Shown in pieces: positions 17,818 to 26,264 of a stretch of DNA of 64,000 nucleotides. This stretch comes from Segatella copri (GTDB lineage: Bacteria; Bacteroidota; Bacteroidia; Bacteroidales; Bacteroidaceae). The stretch is taken from positions 248,001-312,000 of the forward strand of contig NZ_VZCB01000079.1 in NCBI RefSeq assembly GCF_009494395.1, given 5' to 3'. Positions within the stretch are counted from its first letter, which is position 1; each line of letters opens with the position of its first letter. Under the pieces are notes generated by a model that made no database searches, was not told the DNA's origin, and saw only the letters and a program-made list of their open reading frames with translations. Made by a program: the position numbers and the translations under genes.

Positions 17818-19011
17818 ATGGCACAATTATCTGATCGTTTAAACAGATTGGCACCATCAGCAACGCTGGCGATGTCACAGAAGAGTAGTGAAATGAAAGC
17901 TCAAGGTATTGATGTTATCAACATGAGCGTAGGTGAACCAGACTTCAACACTCCTGACAACATTAAACAGGCAGCAAAGAAAGCTATTGACGAGAATTTC
18001 TCCCGTTACTCACCAGTCCCTGGTTATCCAGACTTGCGAAAAGCGATTGTTGCCAAATTGAAAAACGAGAACGGCTTAGAATATACAACCAATGAGGTAA
18101 TTGTAGGTACCGGCGGCAAGCAGTGTGTCTGCAACGCTGTCCTTGCTCTCGTTAATCCAGGCGACGAGGTTATCATCCCTGCTCCTTATTGGGTAAGCTA
18201 CCCACAGATGGTAAAATTGGCAGGTGGTACTCCTGTTATCGTAAACGCAGGATTCGACCAGGACTTCAAGATGACAGCGGAACAATTGGAAAATGCCATC
18301 ACAGACAAGACCAAGATGCTCATCCTCTGCTCTCCAAGCAATCCTACTGGTAGCGTATATTCCAAGGAAGAATTGGCTGCATTGGCAGAAGTTCTCAGAA
18401 AACACCCTGAGGTTTTCGTGTTGGCAGATGAAATCTACGAACACATTAATTATATAGGCAAGCACCACAGCATTGCTCAGGAACCAGGCATGAAAGAACA
18501 GGTCATCATTGCCAACGGTGTATCTAAAGCATACGCCATGACAGGATGGAGAATCGGTTTCCTGGCTGGTCCTGAATGGATCATCAAGGGCTGCAACAAG
18601 CTCCAGGGTCAATACACCAGTGGCACATGTTCTGTTAGCCAGAAGGCTGCAGAGGCTGCCTATACACTCGACCAGACTGCAGTAGAAGAAATGCGCCAGG
18701 CATTTGAGCGCCGTCGCAATCTGATTGTAAAATTGGCAAAGGAAGTACCAGGACTCGAAGTCAACATGCCACAGGGAGCGTTCTATCTCTTCCCTAAGTG
18801 CAACAGCTATTTCGGCAAGAGCAACGGTACTCACACCATCAATAATTCTACAGACTTCGCCATGTATCTCTTGGAAGAGGCACATGTAGCTACTGTAGGC
18901 GGTGATGCATTTGGAGACCCAGACTGTTTCCGCATGAGTTATGCTACTAGCGATGAGAACATCGTTGAAGCAATCCGACGCATCAAGGAAGCTTTGGCTA
19001 AGCTCAAGTAA
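17818..19011 (+). CDS. PLP-dependent aminotransferase, aspartate aminotransferase type (class I)
   Basis: 397 residues from the ATG at 17818 (MAQLSDRLNRLAPSATLAMS). Transfers amino groups between aspartate (or other amino acids) and 2-oxoglutarate. Motifs in order: NMSVGEPDFNTPDNI, GTGGKQCV (cofactor phosphate region), SPSNPTGSVYSKEEL, LADEIYEHINY with the PLP-ring aspartate and tyrosine, the lysine in SKAYAMTGWRIGFLAG, and the substrate-carboxylate arginine in FRMSYATS. This is the I-gamma-type prokaryotic AspC family, which also includes prephenate aminotransferases. It stands alone between two promoters. Confidence 0.92.
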   Translation: MAQLSDRLNRLAPSATLAMSQKSSEMKAQGIDVINMSVGEPDFNTPDNIKQAAKKAIDENFSRYSPVPGYPDLRKAIVAKLKNENGLEYTTNEVIVGTGGKQCVCNAVLALVNPGDEVIIPAPYWVSYPQMVKLAGGTPVIVNAGFDQDFKMTAEQLENAITDKTKMLILCSPSNPTGSVYSKEELAALAEVLRKHPEVFVLADEIYEHINYIGKHHSIAQEPGMKEQVIIANGVSKAYAMTGWRIGFLAGPEWIIKGCNKLQGQYTSGTCSVSQKAAEAAYTLDQTAVEEMRQAFERRRNLIVKLAKEVPGLEVNMPQGAFYLFPKCNSYFGKSNGTHTINNSTDFAMYLLEEAHVATVGGDAFGDPDCFRMSYATSDENIVEAIRRIKEALAKLK

Positions 19012-19057
19012 GAAGAGCAAAAAACGTCCAAATATTGGCAATTTTGTAAGAAAAAAG

Positions 19058-19090
19058 CGAGATATTGACAAAAAATGCGTCAATATCTCG
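19058..19090. terminator. Terminator-like hairpin after the aminotransferase
   Basis: CGAGATATTGAC (19058-19069) pairs perfectly with GTCAATATCTCG (19079-19090). T-rich DNA follows on both strands but without a long run. Confidence 0.6.
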
Positions 19091-19131
19091 TTAAAACTTC
19101 TTAATTAGGGTGATAGTTAACCAATAATTAT

Positions 19132-19139
19132 TATCTTTG
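19132..19139 (+). promoter_or_regulatory. -7 element of the exbB operon
   Basis: TATCTTTG followed by C, 122 bp before the exbB ATG; the long leader is gene-free. Confidence 0.5.
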
Positions 19140-19261
19140 CCATTGGAATTTGAATAACCGACTGTGTTTCGTGACAACAACACATACAAGGTCTACAAAG
19201 CAACCAAGAAAACAAGAAAATATTAATAATTTATTAACTAATAATTTAAAAAAGTAAAATT

Positions 19262-20098
19262 ATGGCAACTACAAAACAAGCAGCCCCAGCTAAGAAGTCT
19301 GAGGGCTTTCAGGGAGTAAGAGGCGCATTCTGGATCATCGTGGTTTGTGCTATCATCGCATTCACATTGTTCTTCACATGGTTCGGAAATGACATGCACT
19401 TCCAGGATCCTGGTGTACAGGATCACCCAGCAGACATTTGGGGTACTATCTACAAGGGTGGTGTTATCGTACCTGTTATCCACACTTTGTTGCTCACAGT
19501 GTTGGCTATGACAATCGAGCGTTGGTTGGCTCTTAAGACCGCTACAGGTAAAGGTGCTCTTCCTAAGTTCGTTGCAAACATCAAGGCAGCTTTGAACGCT
19601 AACGATTTCGCTAAGGCTGAGCAGCTCTGCAACAAGCAGCGCGGTACAGTAGCTAACGTTGTTTTGGCTTCTTTGAACGCTTACAAGTCTATGGAGTCTG
19701 GTGCTAACGCATCTTTGAAGAAGGCTCAGAAGGTAGCTAAGATCCAGCAGGCTCACGAGGAGGCAACTCAGTTGGAGATGCCAACTTTGACAATGAACTT
19801 GCCTATCATCGCTACAATCGTAACTCTCGGTACATTGACAGGTCTTCTCGGTACTGTAACCGGTATGATCAAGTCATTCCAGGCCATGGGTGAAGGTGGT
19901 GGCGCTGACTCAGCAGCACTTTCTGTAGGTATTTCTGAGGCGTTGATCAACACCGCATTCGGTATTTTGACATCTTGGTGTGCTGTAGTATCTTACAACA
20001 CATTTACAAACAAGGTTGATAAGTTGACATACGCACTCGACGAGGTAGGTTACTCAATTGCTCAGACATACGAAGCTAACCACGCAGAAGAGGCTTAA
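19262..20098 (+). CDS. exbB: ExbB/TolQ-family proton channel
   Basis: 278 residues. Inner-membrane channel that with ExbD turns proton flow into movement of TonB, driving outer-membrane receptors. Helices at about 22-42 and 62-86, a cytoplasmic stretch, then the conserved pair TIVTLGTLTGLLGTVTGMI and ALINTAFGILTSWCAVVSY, which line the channel in this family. The Ala-Pro-Lys-rich N-terminus is usual for Bacteroidetes. First gene of a run exbB-exbD-exbD-tonB-pstS-TPR with short gaps, one transcription unit by spacing. Confidence 0.93.
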   Translation: MATTKQAAPAKKSEGFQGVRGAFWIIVVCAIIAFTLFFTWFGNDMHFQDPGVQDHPADIWGTIYKGGVIVPVIHTLLLTVLAMTIERWLALKTATGKGALPKFVANIKAALNANDFAKAEQLCNKQRGTVANVVLASLNAYKSMESGANASLKKAQKVAKIQQAHEEATQLEMPTLTMNLPIIATIVTLGTLTGLLGTVTGMIKSFQAMGEGGGADSAALSVGISEALINTAFGILTSWCAVVSYNTFTNKVDKLTYALDEVGYSIAQTYEANHAEEA

Positions 20099-20128
20099 TT
20101 TTTGCTAACCCTTTAAAATTTTATCGCT

Positions 20129-20773
20129 ATGGGTAAAGTAAAAATTAAGAAGAGTGACGTCTGGATCGATATGACTCCTATGTCAGACGTTATGACCCTG
20201 TTGCTTACCTTCTTCATGCTCACTTCTACATTCGTAAAGAATGAGCCTGTAAAGGTTAACACACCAGGATCTGTGTCTGAGATTAAGGTGCCAGAGAACG
20301 GCGTCTTGACTATCTTGGTAAGTCCTGAAAAGGACAAGGCTGGTAAACCAACCGGCGAGGGCCAAGTATTTATGAGTATTGATAATACCGATCAGTTGGG
20401 AGCAACACTGAACACAATGACAGGCAACTTCGGCGTATCATTGACTCCTAAGCAGATTGAAACTTTCAAGAGCGAGGGTACGTTCGGTGTTTCTATGAGT
20501 GACATGAGCACTTACTTGTCTATGAACGCTGCAAAGCGTCCACAGTATCTCCAGACTAAGGGTATTCCTCTCGACAGTATCAAGGGTGGTATGAGCGAGT
20601 TCCAGCAGTGGGTTGACGCAGCTCGTAACGTAAACGAGGACATCAAGATTGCCCTGAAGGCAGACGCTTCTACACCTTACAAGACCGTTAAGAGAGTAAT
20701 GAACGAACTCCAGGATATGGACGAGAGTCATTACTATATGATTACACAGTTAAAAAAACAGGGGGACGAATAA
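20129..20773 (+). CDS. exbD: ExbD/TolR-family protein, first copy
   Basis: 214 residues. One membrane helix (about 20-38) carries the family's essential aspartate, D20 in DMTPMSDVMTLLLTFFML. The periplasmic part is long (about 175 residues) and ends in the ExbD fold (KIALKADASTPYKTVKRVM). It starts 30 bp after exbB and abuts the second exbD with no gap (TAA then ATG). Two unlike ExbD subunits in tandem are normal for this phylum and suggest a mixed ExbD pair in the complex. Confidence 0.92.
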   Translation: MGKVKIKKSDVWIDMTPMSDVMTLLLTFFMLTSTFVKNEPVKVNTPGSVSEIKVPENGVLTILVSPEKDKAGKPTGEGQVFMSIDNTDQLGATLNTMTGNFGVSLTPKQIETFKSEGTFGVSMSDMSTYLSMNAAKRPQYLQTKGIPLDSIKGGMSEFQQWVDAARNVNEDIKIALKADASTPYKTVKRVMNELQDMDESHYYMITQLKKQGDE

Positions 20774-21421
20774 ATGGCAAAGAAAGAAAGCAAACAAAAG
20801 AAAATGAATGTCCGCGTAGACTTTACGCCTATGGTGGATATGCTCATGCTGCTTATCACGTTCTTCATGCTGTGTACATCATTGAGCAAACCTCAGACTA
20901 TGGAGCTGACTATGCCAAGTAATGAAGACAACCAACCAGAGGACAAGAAGACCGAGGCGAAAGCTTCTGAGACTATTACCCTCTATGTAACAGCTGACAA
21001 CAAGATTTACTATGGTGCTGGTATCCCTAATTACAATGATCCTACATGGATCAAGGAGACTACATGGGGCAGCCAAGGAATCCGTAAGGTCTTGAGAGAG
21101 CACGCTACAGAGAATGGTACAAGACCAGTAGAAAGAATTTCGCTCGCAGTTAAGGAGTTGAACATGGATCGTCAGAAGAATCCTAAGCAGTATCCTGATA
21201 GCATCTATCAGAAGAAACTTAGTGATTTGAAGGCAGGTAATTTGAAGGATGGCAAGATTCCTACTCTTACCATCGTCATCAAGCCTACCGACAACGCTTC
21301 TTACAAGAATATGGTTGACGCTCTCGACGAAATGCAGATTTCAAACATTGGTACTTACGTCATCGATAAGATTAACGCAGACGACGAGAAACTTCTCAAG
21401 TCTAGAAACGTTAAGATGTAA
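20774..21421 (+). CDS. exbD: ExbD/TolR-family protein, second copy
   Basis: 215 residues. The helix segment is VDFTPMVDMLMLLITFFML with the channel aspartate D22. The periplasmic domain has an insertion (DKKTEAKASETITLYVTADN, and a stretch with WIKETTWGSQGIRKV) before the C-terminal TLTIVIKPTDNASYKNMVDALDEM fold. The ATG begins at the base right after the stop codon of the previous gene, so translation is probably coupled. Confidence 0.92.
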   Translation: MAKKESKQKKMNVRVDFTPMVDMLMLLITFFMLCTSLSKPQTMELTMPSNEDNQPEDKKTEAKASETITLYVTADNKIYYGAGIPNYNDPTWIKETTWGSQGIRKVLREHATENGTRPVERISLAVKELNMDRQKNPKQYPDSIYQKKLSDLKAGNLKDGKIPTLTIVIKPTDNASYKNMVDALDEMQISNIGTYVIDKINADDEKLLKSRNVKM

Positions 21422-21454
21422 GATGAGTAACAAACAATTTTAAACAAGAAAGAA

Positions 21455-22303
21455 ATGGCAAAAATAGATCTTTACGATCCTAAATGGGTCGATATGGTTT
21501 TCGCCGGAAAGAACAAGGAGTATGGTGCATACCAGCTCCGTAAGGGTACTTCTGGTCGAAACATCAAGGCTCTTCTGATCTTGGTCATTGCTGCAGCTCT
21601 CGTGGGTGGATTCTTGGCTTGGAAAGTCATCGAACAGAAACAGGCCGAAGAACAGCAGGCATATATGGAAGCTATGAAGTTGGCTGAACTCCAGCAGCAG
21701 GCTAAGAAGGAAGAAAAGAAGAAGGAGCCAGTGAAGCCAAAGATTGAACCTAAGAAGGAGATACCTGTGGCTCGCGAAACTCAGAAGTTTACTGCACCTG
21801 TCATCAAGAAGGATGAACTCGTAAAAGAGGAAAACCAGGTTAAGCAGATGGATAAACTGGACGATAAGGTAGCTATAGGTACTGAAGACAAGGAAGGTGT
21901 GAAGGACCGTACAGTGGAAGCTGTAAGAAGTGAGATTACAGTAGCAGCCCCACCTCCACCACCAGCTCCAAAACCTGAGGTTGCAACTAAGGTCTTCGAT
22001 GTTGTAGAGGAGATGCCTTCATTCCCTGGTGGAAATGGAGCTTTGATGTCTTACCTCAATGGCAATACGAAGTATCCTGTTGTAGCACAGGAAAATGGCG
22101 TACAGGGCAAAGTAATCATATCATTCGTGGTAGAGCGCGATGGTTCTATCTCTGATGTTAGGGTTGCACGCTCAGTTGACCCTTCACTCGACCGCGAGGC
22201 ACAGCGTGTTGTTAAGAGCATGCCTAGATGGACTCCTGGTAAGCAGAATGGTCAGACTGTACGTGTTAAATATACTGTACCAGTTGTATTTAGATTGCAG
22301 TAA
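21455..22303 (+). CDS. tonB: TonB-family energy transducer
   Basis: 282 residues. Links the ExbB/ExbD motor to outer-membrane receptors. A cytoplasmic N-terminus with DPKWVDMVFAGKNKEYGAYQLRK (spread over residues 8-31, typical for Bacteroidetes TonB), one membrane helix at about 39-57, a Lys/Glu/Pro-rich periplasm-spanning arm including APPPPPAPKPE, and the TonB C-terminal domain from about 190 (VVEEMPSFPGGNGALMSYL to PVVFRLQ). It can serve the receptors at 1-1821 and 4494-6794, but this is general to the cell. Confidence 0.93.
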   Translation: MAKIDLYDPKWVDMVFAGKNKEYGAYQLRKGTSGRNIKALLILVIAAALVGGFLAWKVIEQKQAEEQQAYMEAMKLAELQQQAKKEEKKKEPVKPKIEPKKEIPVARETQKFTAPVIKKDELVKEENQVKQMDKLDDKVAIGTEDKEGVKDRTVEAVRSEITVAAPPPPPAPKPEVATKVFDVVEEMPSFPGGNGALMSYLNGNTKYPVVAQENGVQGKVIISFVVERDGSISDVRVARSVDPSLDREAQRVVKSMPRWTPGKQNGQTVRVKYTVPVVFRLQ

Positions 22304-22307
22304 TAGA

Positions 22308-23267
22308 ATGAAAAGAATATCTTATATTTATATAGGATTAACAGTACTATCAATGGCTTTCTTCTCGTCTTGTGGCGAGAAGAAAGCCAAAGATGGTAGA
22401 ACTGACACTCCTACTTCAGGCACAATAGAATTTGTGGCTGACGAAAGTTTGAGTCCTATCATTGAGGAAGAAAGGAGTCAATTTGAGTTTGAATTTCCAA
22501 AAGCCAAACTCAAAGCAAAATATACTGATGAAGTCACAGGACTTCAGATGATTAAAGATTTCAAAACTGCCCTATTATTCACAACAAGAAATTTGAAAGA
22601 TAGTGAAATAGCATACTTGAAATCTAAAAGTAATGTTATTCCTTCTGTATTCCCTATCGGTTACGATGGTTTGGCATTCATTGTAAACAAGAACAATACG
22701 GATACTTGTATTACAGTAAATGAAATCAAGAACATCTTAACGGGAAAGGTTACAAAATGGAGTGATATTAGACCAGGCTCTAAAAGAGGTGATATCGAAG
22801 TCATTTTCGACAACACCCGATCAGCTACTACTAACTACGTGGTAGATTCTGTATTACATGGAGCTAAAATGGGAGCCAAAATCATGGCTGCCAAAACCAG
22901 TAAACAGGTGATTGACTTTGTTGATCAAAATCCTGGGTCTATTGGTGTGATTGGTTCTAATTGGTTAAATGATCGTAGAGATTCAACCAATACCACATTC
23001 AAAAAGAATATTCATGTCATGAGAGTATCCGTGAAAGATGAGGCAAAGCCTTCAAATAGCTGGCAACCTTATCAGGCATACTTGTTGGATGGAAGATATC
23101 CGTTCGTCAGAACTATATATGCTATTGTAGTAGACCCTCATAAGGCTTTGCCTTGGAGTTTTGCCAACTACATTTCCAACCCTAAAGGACAGCTTATTGT
23201 GTTCAAGTCGGGTTTACTGCCATACAGAGGTGACATCACTATAAGAACTGTTAACGTAAAACGGTAA
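22308..23267 (+). CDS. PstS-like phosphate-type substrate-binding lipoprotein
   Basis: 319 residues from the ATG at 22308, four bases after the tonB stop; the longer frame overlapping tonB is out-of-frame shadow. The signal ends in a lipobox with C22 (FFSSCGEK). The body is a periplasmic-binding-protein type II fold of the PstS kind: GTIEFVADESLSPIIEEE, VNEIKNILTGKVTKWSDI, RSATTNYVVDSVL, GSIGVIGSNWLND. The usual phosphate-binding serine/threonine residues are only partly evident. With no pstCAB nearby and location in a TonB operon, a role in the envelope energy system rather than classical phosphate import is possible. Confidence 0.85.
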   Translation: MKRISYIYIGLTVLSMAFFSSCGEKKAKDGRTDTPTSGTIEFVADESLSPIIEEERSQFEFEFPKAKLKAKYTDEVTGLQMIKDFKTALLFTTRNLKDSEIAYLKSKSNVIPSVFPIGYDGLAFIVNKNNTDTCITVNEIKNILTGKVTKWSDIRPGSKRGDIEVIFDNTRSATTNYVVDSVLHGAKMGAKIMAAKTSKQVIDFVDQNPGSIGVIGSNWLNDRRDSTNTTFKKNIHVMRVSVKDEAKPSNSWQPYQAYLLDGRYPFVRTIYAIVVDPHKALPWSFANYISNPKGQLIVFKSGLLPYRGDITIRTVNVKR

Positions 23268-23375
23268 CAAGACAAGATAAAGAAAACGAAGAAAATATAC
23301 GATAAAATTAAAATAAAACTTACTAACTGGAGTCAAAGCATATTTTGATAAAGGAAAGTATTTAAAAATAGAATT

Positions 23376-24794
23376 ATGAAAGCAGTTAAATATTTAGTAG
23401 CAGGTTTGCTCGTCATGGGTTTGGCAGCTCCTGCAATGGCTCAGGATGTGAACTATAAGGATGCACTTAAGCCAATTGAGACTACATTGAAAGCAGGCAA
23501 CGTTGATGCTAAAGAATTTGCTAAGGAAGTTAAGGTCTATCAGAAGACCTTCAAAAAAGATCCTAAGGCTCTTGTTGCATTGGGTAATGCCCTTGTTATC
23601 AACAAGAAGTATACTGAAGGCAATGCTGTAGCAGATGCTGTTATCGCTAAATTCAAGAATTATGGTGATGCATATATCTTGAAAGGTGATATCTTCGCCA
23701 TGCAGGACAACGGTGGTGAGGCTGCTAGCTGGTACAAGCAGTGTATGATTATGGATCCAAAGAATCCTCAGGGTTATATCAGCTATGCTCGTGTATACCA
23801 GAAAATTGACCCAAATGGTAGCGCAGAAGCTTTGCAGAAATTGAAGACAATCAATCCAGACTATCCTGTAGAGGCAGAAACAGGTCATACATTCTATGCT
23901 AATGGTAATTATGAGAAGGCTTATGAGAATTTCTCAAAAGCAAATCATAGCACCATGGAAGAGTATATCTTCTATGAATACTGCTTCACTGCTTACATTT
24001 TGAACAAGAAGGATGAGGCACTTCAGTTGTGCAAAGAAGGTATGCAGAAATATCCAAAGGATACAGCATTCCAGATTTTGGCAATGCGTTCAGCTGTAGA
24101 TACACAGAACTTCGAGGATGCATTGAATTATGCAACAGCTATCATCAACAACGCTGATGTAAAGAAGAACTCTAGTATCTATTCATACTACGGTTTGGCC
24201 CTTGCTGGCAACAAGAAGTATGATCAGGCTTTGGAGCAGTACAACAAGGCATTGGAAATGAATAAGGAAGACGTTAAGCCTTACCAGTACATTTCTGAAA
24301 CATACAAGGCTATGGGCAACGAAGATAAGGCTATCGAGTTCGCTCAGACTTATATGGAGAAGAACCCTAACGCTGCTCCTTCTGACTTCGTTAAGATGGC
24401 TGAGATTTACAATGCTAAAGCTCAGAAGGGTGGCACAGATAAGGCTGTATGGGTAGACAAGGCTATCGGTATTTACAACATCTTCGCTGAAAAGTATCCA
24501 CAGATTAAGGCATACGCTGACTTGCAGGCTGCTAACATCGCATTCCAGAATGAGTTGGACGACAAGGCACTTGAGAACTATGAAAAGGTAATCAAGGAAC
24601 TCGAAAGCAAGCAGTATGATGAGGATGAAAAGGGTTACTTGATGCAGGCATACAAGAATGCAGGTTACATCTACTGGGGTTCTAAGAAAGACTTAGACAC
24701 TGCTAGACCATACTTCGAGAAGTTGATTAAGCTTGATCCAAACAACTCTCTTGCAAAGAAGGCTTTGGGTCTTGAAGAGGAAGCAGCTCAGTAA
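23376..24794 (+). CDS. Periplasmic tetratricopeptide-repeat protein
   Basis: 472 residues with a signal peptide ending AMAQD. The mature chain is almost wholly helical repeats of about 34 residues; clear units include YGDAYILKGDIFAMQDNGGE, YDQALEQYNKALEMNKEDV and YFEKLIKLDPNNSLAKKALG. It is last in the ExbB-TonB run, 108 bp after the pstS-like gene, and is followed by a terminator. TPR proteins usually scaffold others; here a partner in TonB-linked outer-membrane assembly is the contextual guess. Confidence 0.85.
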   Translation: MKAVKYLVAGLLVMGLAAPAMAQDVNYKDALKPIETTLKAGNVDAKEFAKEVKVYQKTFKKDPKALVALGNALVINKKYTEGNAVADAVIAKFKNYGDAYILKGDIFAMQDNGGEAASWYKQCMIMDPKNPQGYISYARVYQKIDPNGSAEALQKLKTINPDYPVEAETGHTFYANGNYEKAYENFSKANHSTMEEYIFYEYCFTAYILNKKDEALQLCKEGMQKYPKDTAFQILAMRSAVDTQNFEDALNYATAIINNADVKKNSSIYSYYGLALAGNKKYDQALEQYNKALEMNKEDVKPYQYISETYKAMGNEDKAIEFAQTYMEKNPNAAPSDFVKMAEIYNAKAQKGGTDKAVWVDKAIGIYNIFAEKYPQIKAYADLQAANIAFQNELDDKALENYEKVIKELESKQYDEDEKGYLMQAYKNAGYIYWGSKKDLDTARPYFEKLIKLDPNNSLAKKALGLEEEAAQ

Positions 24795-24847
24795 TATGAA
24801 ATTTCTCAAGAGAATTCTATAACAGAATTCTTGATTAGAAAAAATAT

Positions 24848-24881
24848 AAGGCGGTGAAGTATTTAGCTTCATCGCCTTTTT
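24848..24881 (+). terminator. Terminator of the exbB-TPR operon
   Basis: AAGGCGGTGAAG (24848-24859) pairs with CTTCATCGCCTT (24867-24878, one G-T pair) and runs into TTTTT. Confidence 0.9.
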
Positions 24882-24995
24882 CGATACATTATATAACAAC
24901 ATAATAATTGTATAAACCTCCATACTTGCTGACGGCAAACAGCCGTTTTTCTACACAAAGTAAGGAAAAAGGGTGAATCAAAATCCATATAACAG

Positions 24996-25022
24996 AAAAG
25001 AGCGATTCCAAAGGAACCGCTC
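24996..25022 (-). terminator. Ferredoxin gene terminator
   Basis: GAGCGATTCC (25000-25009) with GGAACCGCTC (25013-25022), triloop AAA, followed on the minus strand by CTTTT. Confidence 0.75.
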
Positions 25023-25061
25023 TCAATGTTTTATGTAACTAAAAGTATCTATCCTTAAAAA

Positions 25062-25229
25062 TTAAGGAAGACTAATTGCCTCATTAGGGCAAACATCTGC
25101 GCAAGTACCACACTCTGTGCAGAGGTCTGGATTGATAGAATACTTCTCGCCCTCAGAGATTGCACCTGATGGGCACTCATCGATACATGTACCGCAAGCG
25201 ATACAATCTTCACCAATTACGTATGCCAT
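25062..25229 (-). CDS. 2[4Fe-4S] ferredoxin
   Basis: 55 residues read directly on the minus strand (MAYVIGEDCIACGTCIDECP at the start, ending EAISLP). Two classical cluster motifs are present: C9-x2-C12-x2-C15-x3-C19-P and C37-x2-C40-x2-C43-x3-C47-P, each cluster completed by one Cys of the other motif. Small soluble electron carrier for pyruvate:ferredoxin oxidoreductase and hydrogenase-type enzymes in anaerobes. Monocistronic with its own promoter and terminator. Length and both motifs are full, so the call is secure. Confidence 0.95.
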   Translation of the reverse strand: MAYVIGEDCIACGTCIDECPSGAISEGEKYSINPDLCTECGTCADVCPNEAISLP

Positions 25230-25299
25230 AATTCTTAATGTTTTATAATGTTAATAATATATATTCTCTTCAATAGTATAATACCTAAATTAGATGGTG

Positions 25300-25333
25300 C
25301 AAAGATAATAATATTTTTCGGAATACCTACAAA
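25300..25333 (-). promoter_or_regulatory. Ferredoxin promoter
   Basis: Minus-strand TATCTTTG at 25300-25307, with TTTG at 25330-25333 (22-bp spacing), about 70 bp before the ATG. Confidence 0.6.
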
Positions 25334-25426
25334 TAGGTATAAGTTTTTTAAGGGAAAACTTCAATTTATACATTATCGAAATAGAGAAAGAAACAATAAG
25401 TAGACAACTTATCCGTTAATAATAAT

Positions 25427-26173
25427 ATGAAAAGATTGATAATGACCATATTAGCAGTCATGACTATAAGCATAGTAATCATGGCACAAGAAAGGACTGT
25501 AGAAAACCGTCCTTATACTGATTTGCGCCCATTCCATTTTGGCGTTATGGTTGGAACCCACTTCCAAGACTTAGAATTTACGAATACAGGACTAACTTCT
25601 TATAGAGATGCAGATGGTAATGAGAAAGAATCCAATGTTACGGTAGATCAAGACAGATGGGATGCGGGATTTACGGTAGGAGTTTTGGGAGAATTCCGCC
25701 TAAACAGCCACTTCCAGTTTCGTATTGCTCCGGCCATGTACTTCGGTACGAGACATCTCACATTCCATAATCTGATGGAAAAAGATGGTATAGGAAATCC
25801 CATAGAAGAAAAGCAGGAAATGAAAACGGCATATATTTCTTCAGCTTTTAATCTCATTTTTGGCGCACAGAGATTTAACAATCATCGACCTTACATCATG
25901 GCAGGATTGAATCCGATGATCAATCTTAGCGGAAACAACGATGATTACATCAAACTGAAGAAGTCTGAAATGTTCCTCGAAATTGGTGCCGGATGCGATT
26001 TCTACCTACCATTCTTTAAGCTCAGACCAGAACTTAAGTTCATGTATGGATTAATAGACTCATACGACAAGAATTATATCAATAAAGTGAAAGACAAAAG
26101 CATGTTGCCTTATACGAAGGCGGCAAAAAGTGCTCATAGCAAGATGATTGCATTGACTTTCTATTTTGAATAG
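25427..26173 (+). CDS. PorT-family outer-membrane beta-barrel protein
   Basis: 248 residues. The signal peptide ends near IMAQE; the mature N-terminus NRPYTDLRPFHFGVMVGTHF matches the PorT/SprT family conserved start, followed by barrel strands (FTVGVLGEFRLNSHFQFRIAP, RPYIMAGLNPMINLS) and an aromatic end TFYFE. PorT was first described as needed for type IX secretion in Porphyromonas; homologues also occur in gut Prevotella and Bacteroides, so presence alone does not prove a T9SS. Stands alone, convergent with the GH43 gene. The 250 bp before it hold the ferredoxin promoter and no further gene. Confidence 0.82.
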   Translation: MKRLIMTILAVMTISIVIMAQERTVENRPYTDLRPFHFGVMVGTHFQDLEFTNTGLTSYRDADGNEKESNVTVDQDRWDAGFTVGVLGEFRLNSHFQFRIAPAMYFGTRHLTFHNLMEKDGIGNPIEEKQEMKTAYISSAFNLIFGAQRFNNHRPYIMAGLNPMINLSGNNDDYIKLKKSEMFLEIGAGCDFYLPFFKLRPELKFMYGLIDSYDKNYINKVKDKSMLPYTKAAKSAHSKMIALTFYFE

Positions 26174-26208
26174 AACGTAAGAAAAATAAAACAAAAGATA
26201 AACAAGAA

Positions 26209-26245
26209 GAGCTTGACTCCTACCCAAACGAGTCAAGCTCTTTTT
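26209..26245 (+). terminator. porT-type gene terminator
   Basis: GAGCTTGACTC (26209-26219) pairs with GAGTCAAGCTC (26230-26240) and is followed by TTTTT. Confidence 0.9.
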
Positions 26246-26264
26246 ATATATTTCCAATAATAGA

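Noticed and set aside
22140..22307. Longer N-terminus for the PstS-like lipoprotein
   Set aside because: It overlaps tonB out of frame; the ATG at 22308 gives a proper lipoprotein signal.
25427..26173. Evidence for a complete type IX secretion system
   Set aside because: Only a PorT-family barrel is present; no porK/L/M/N, sov or sorting peptidase genes are in the window.
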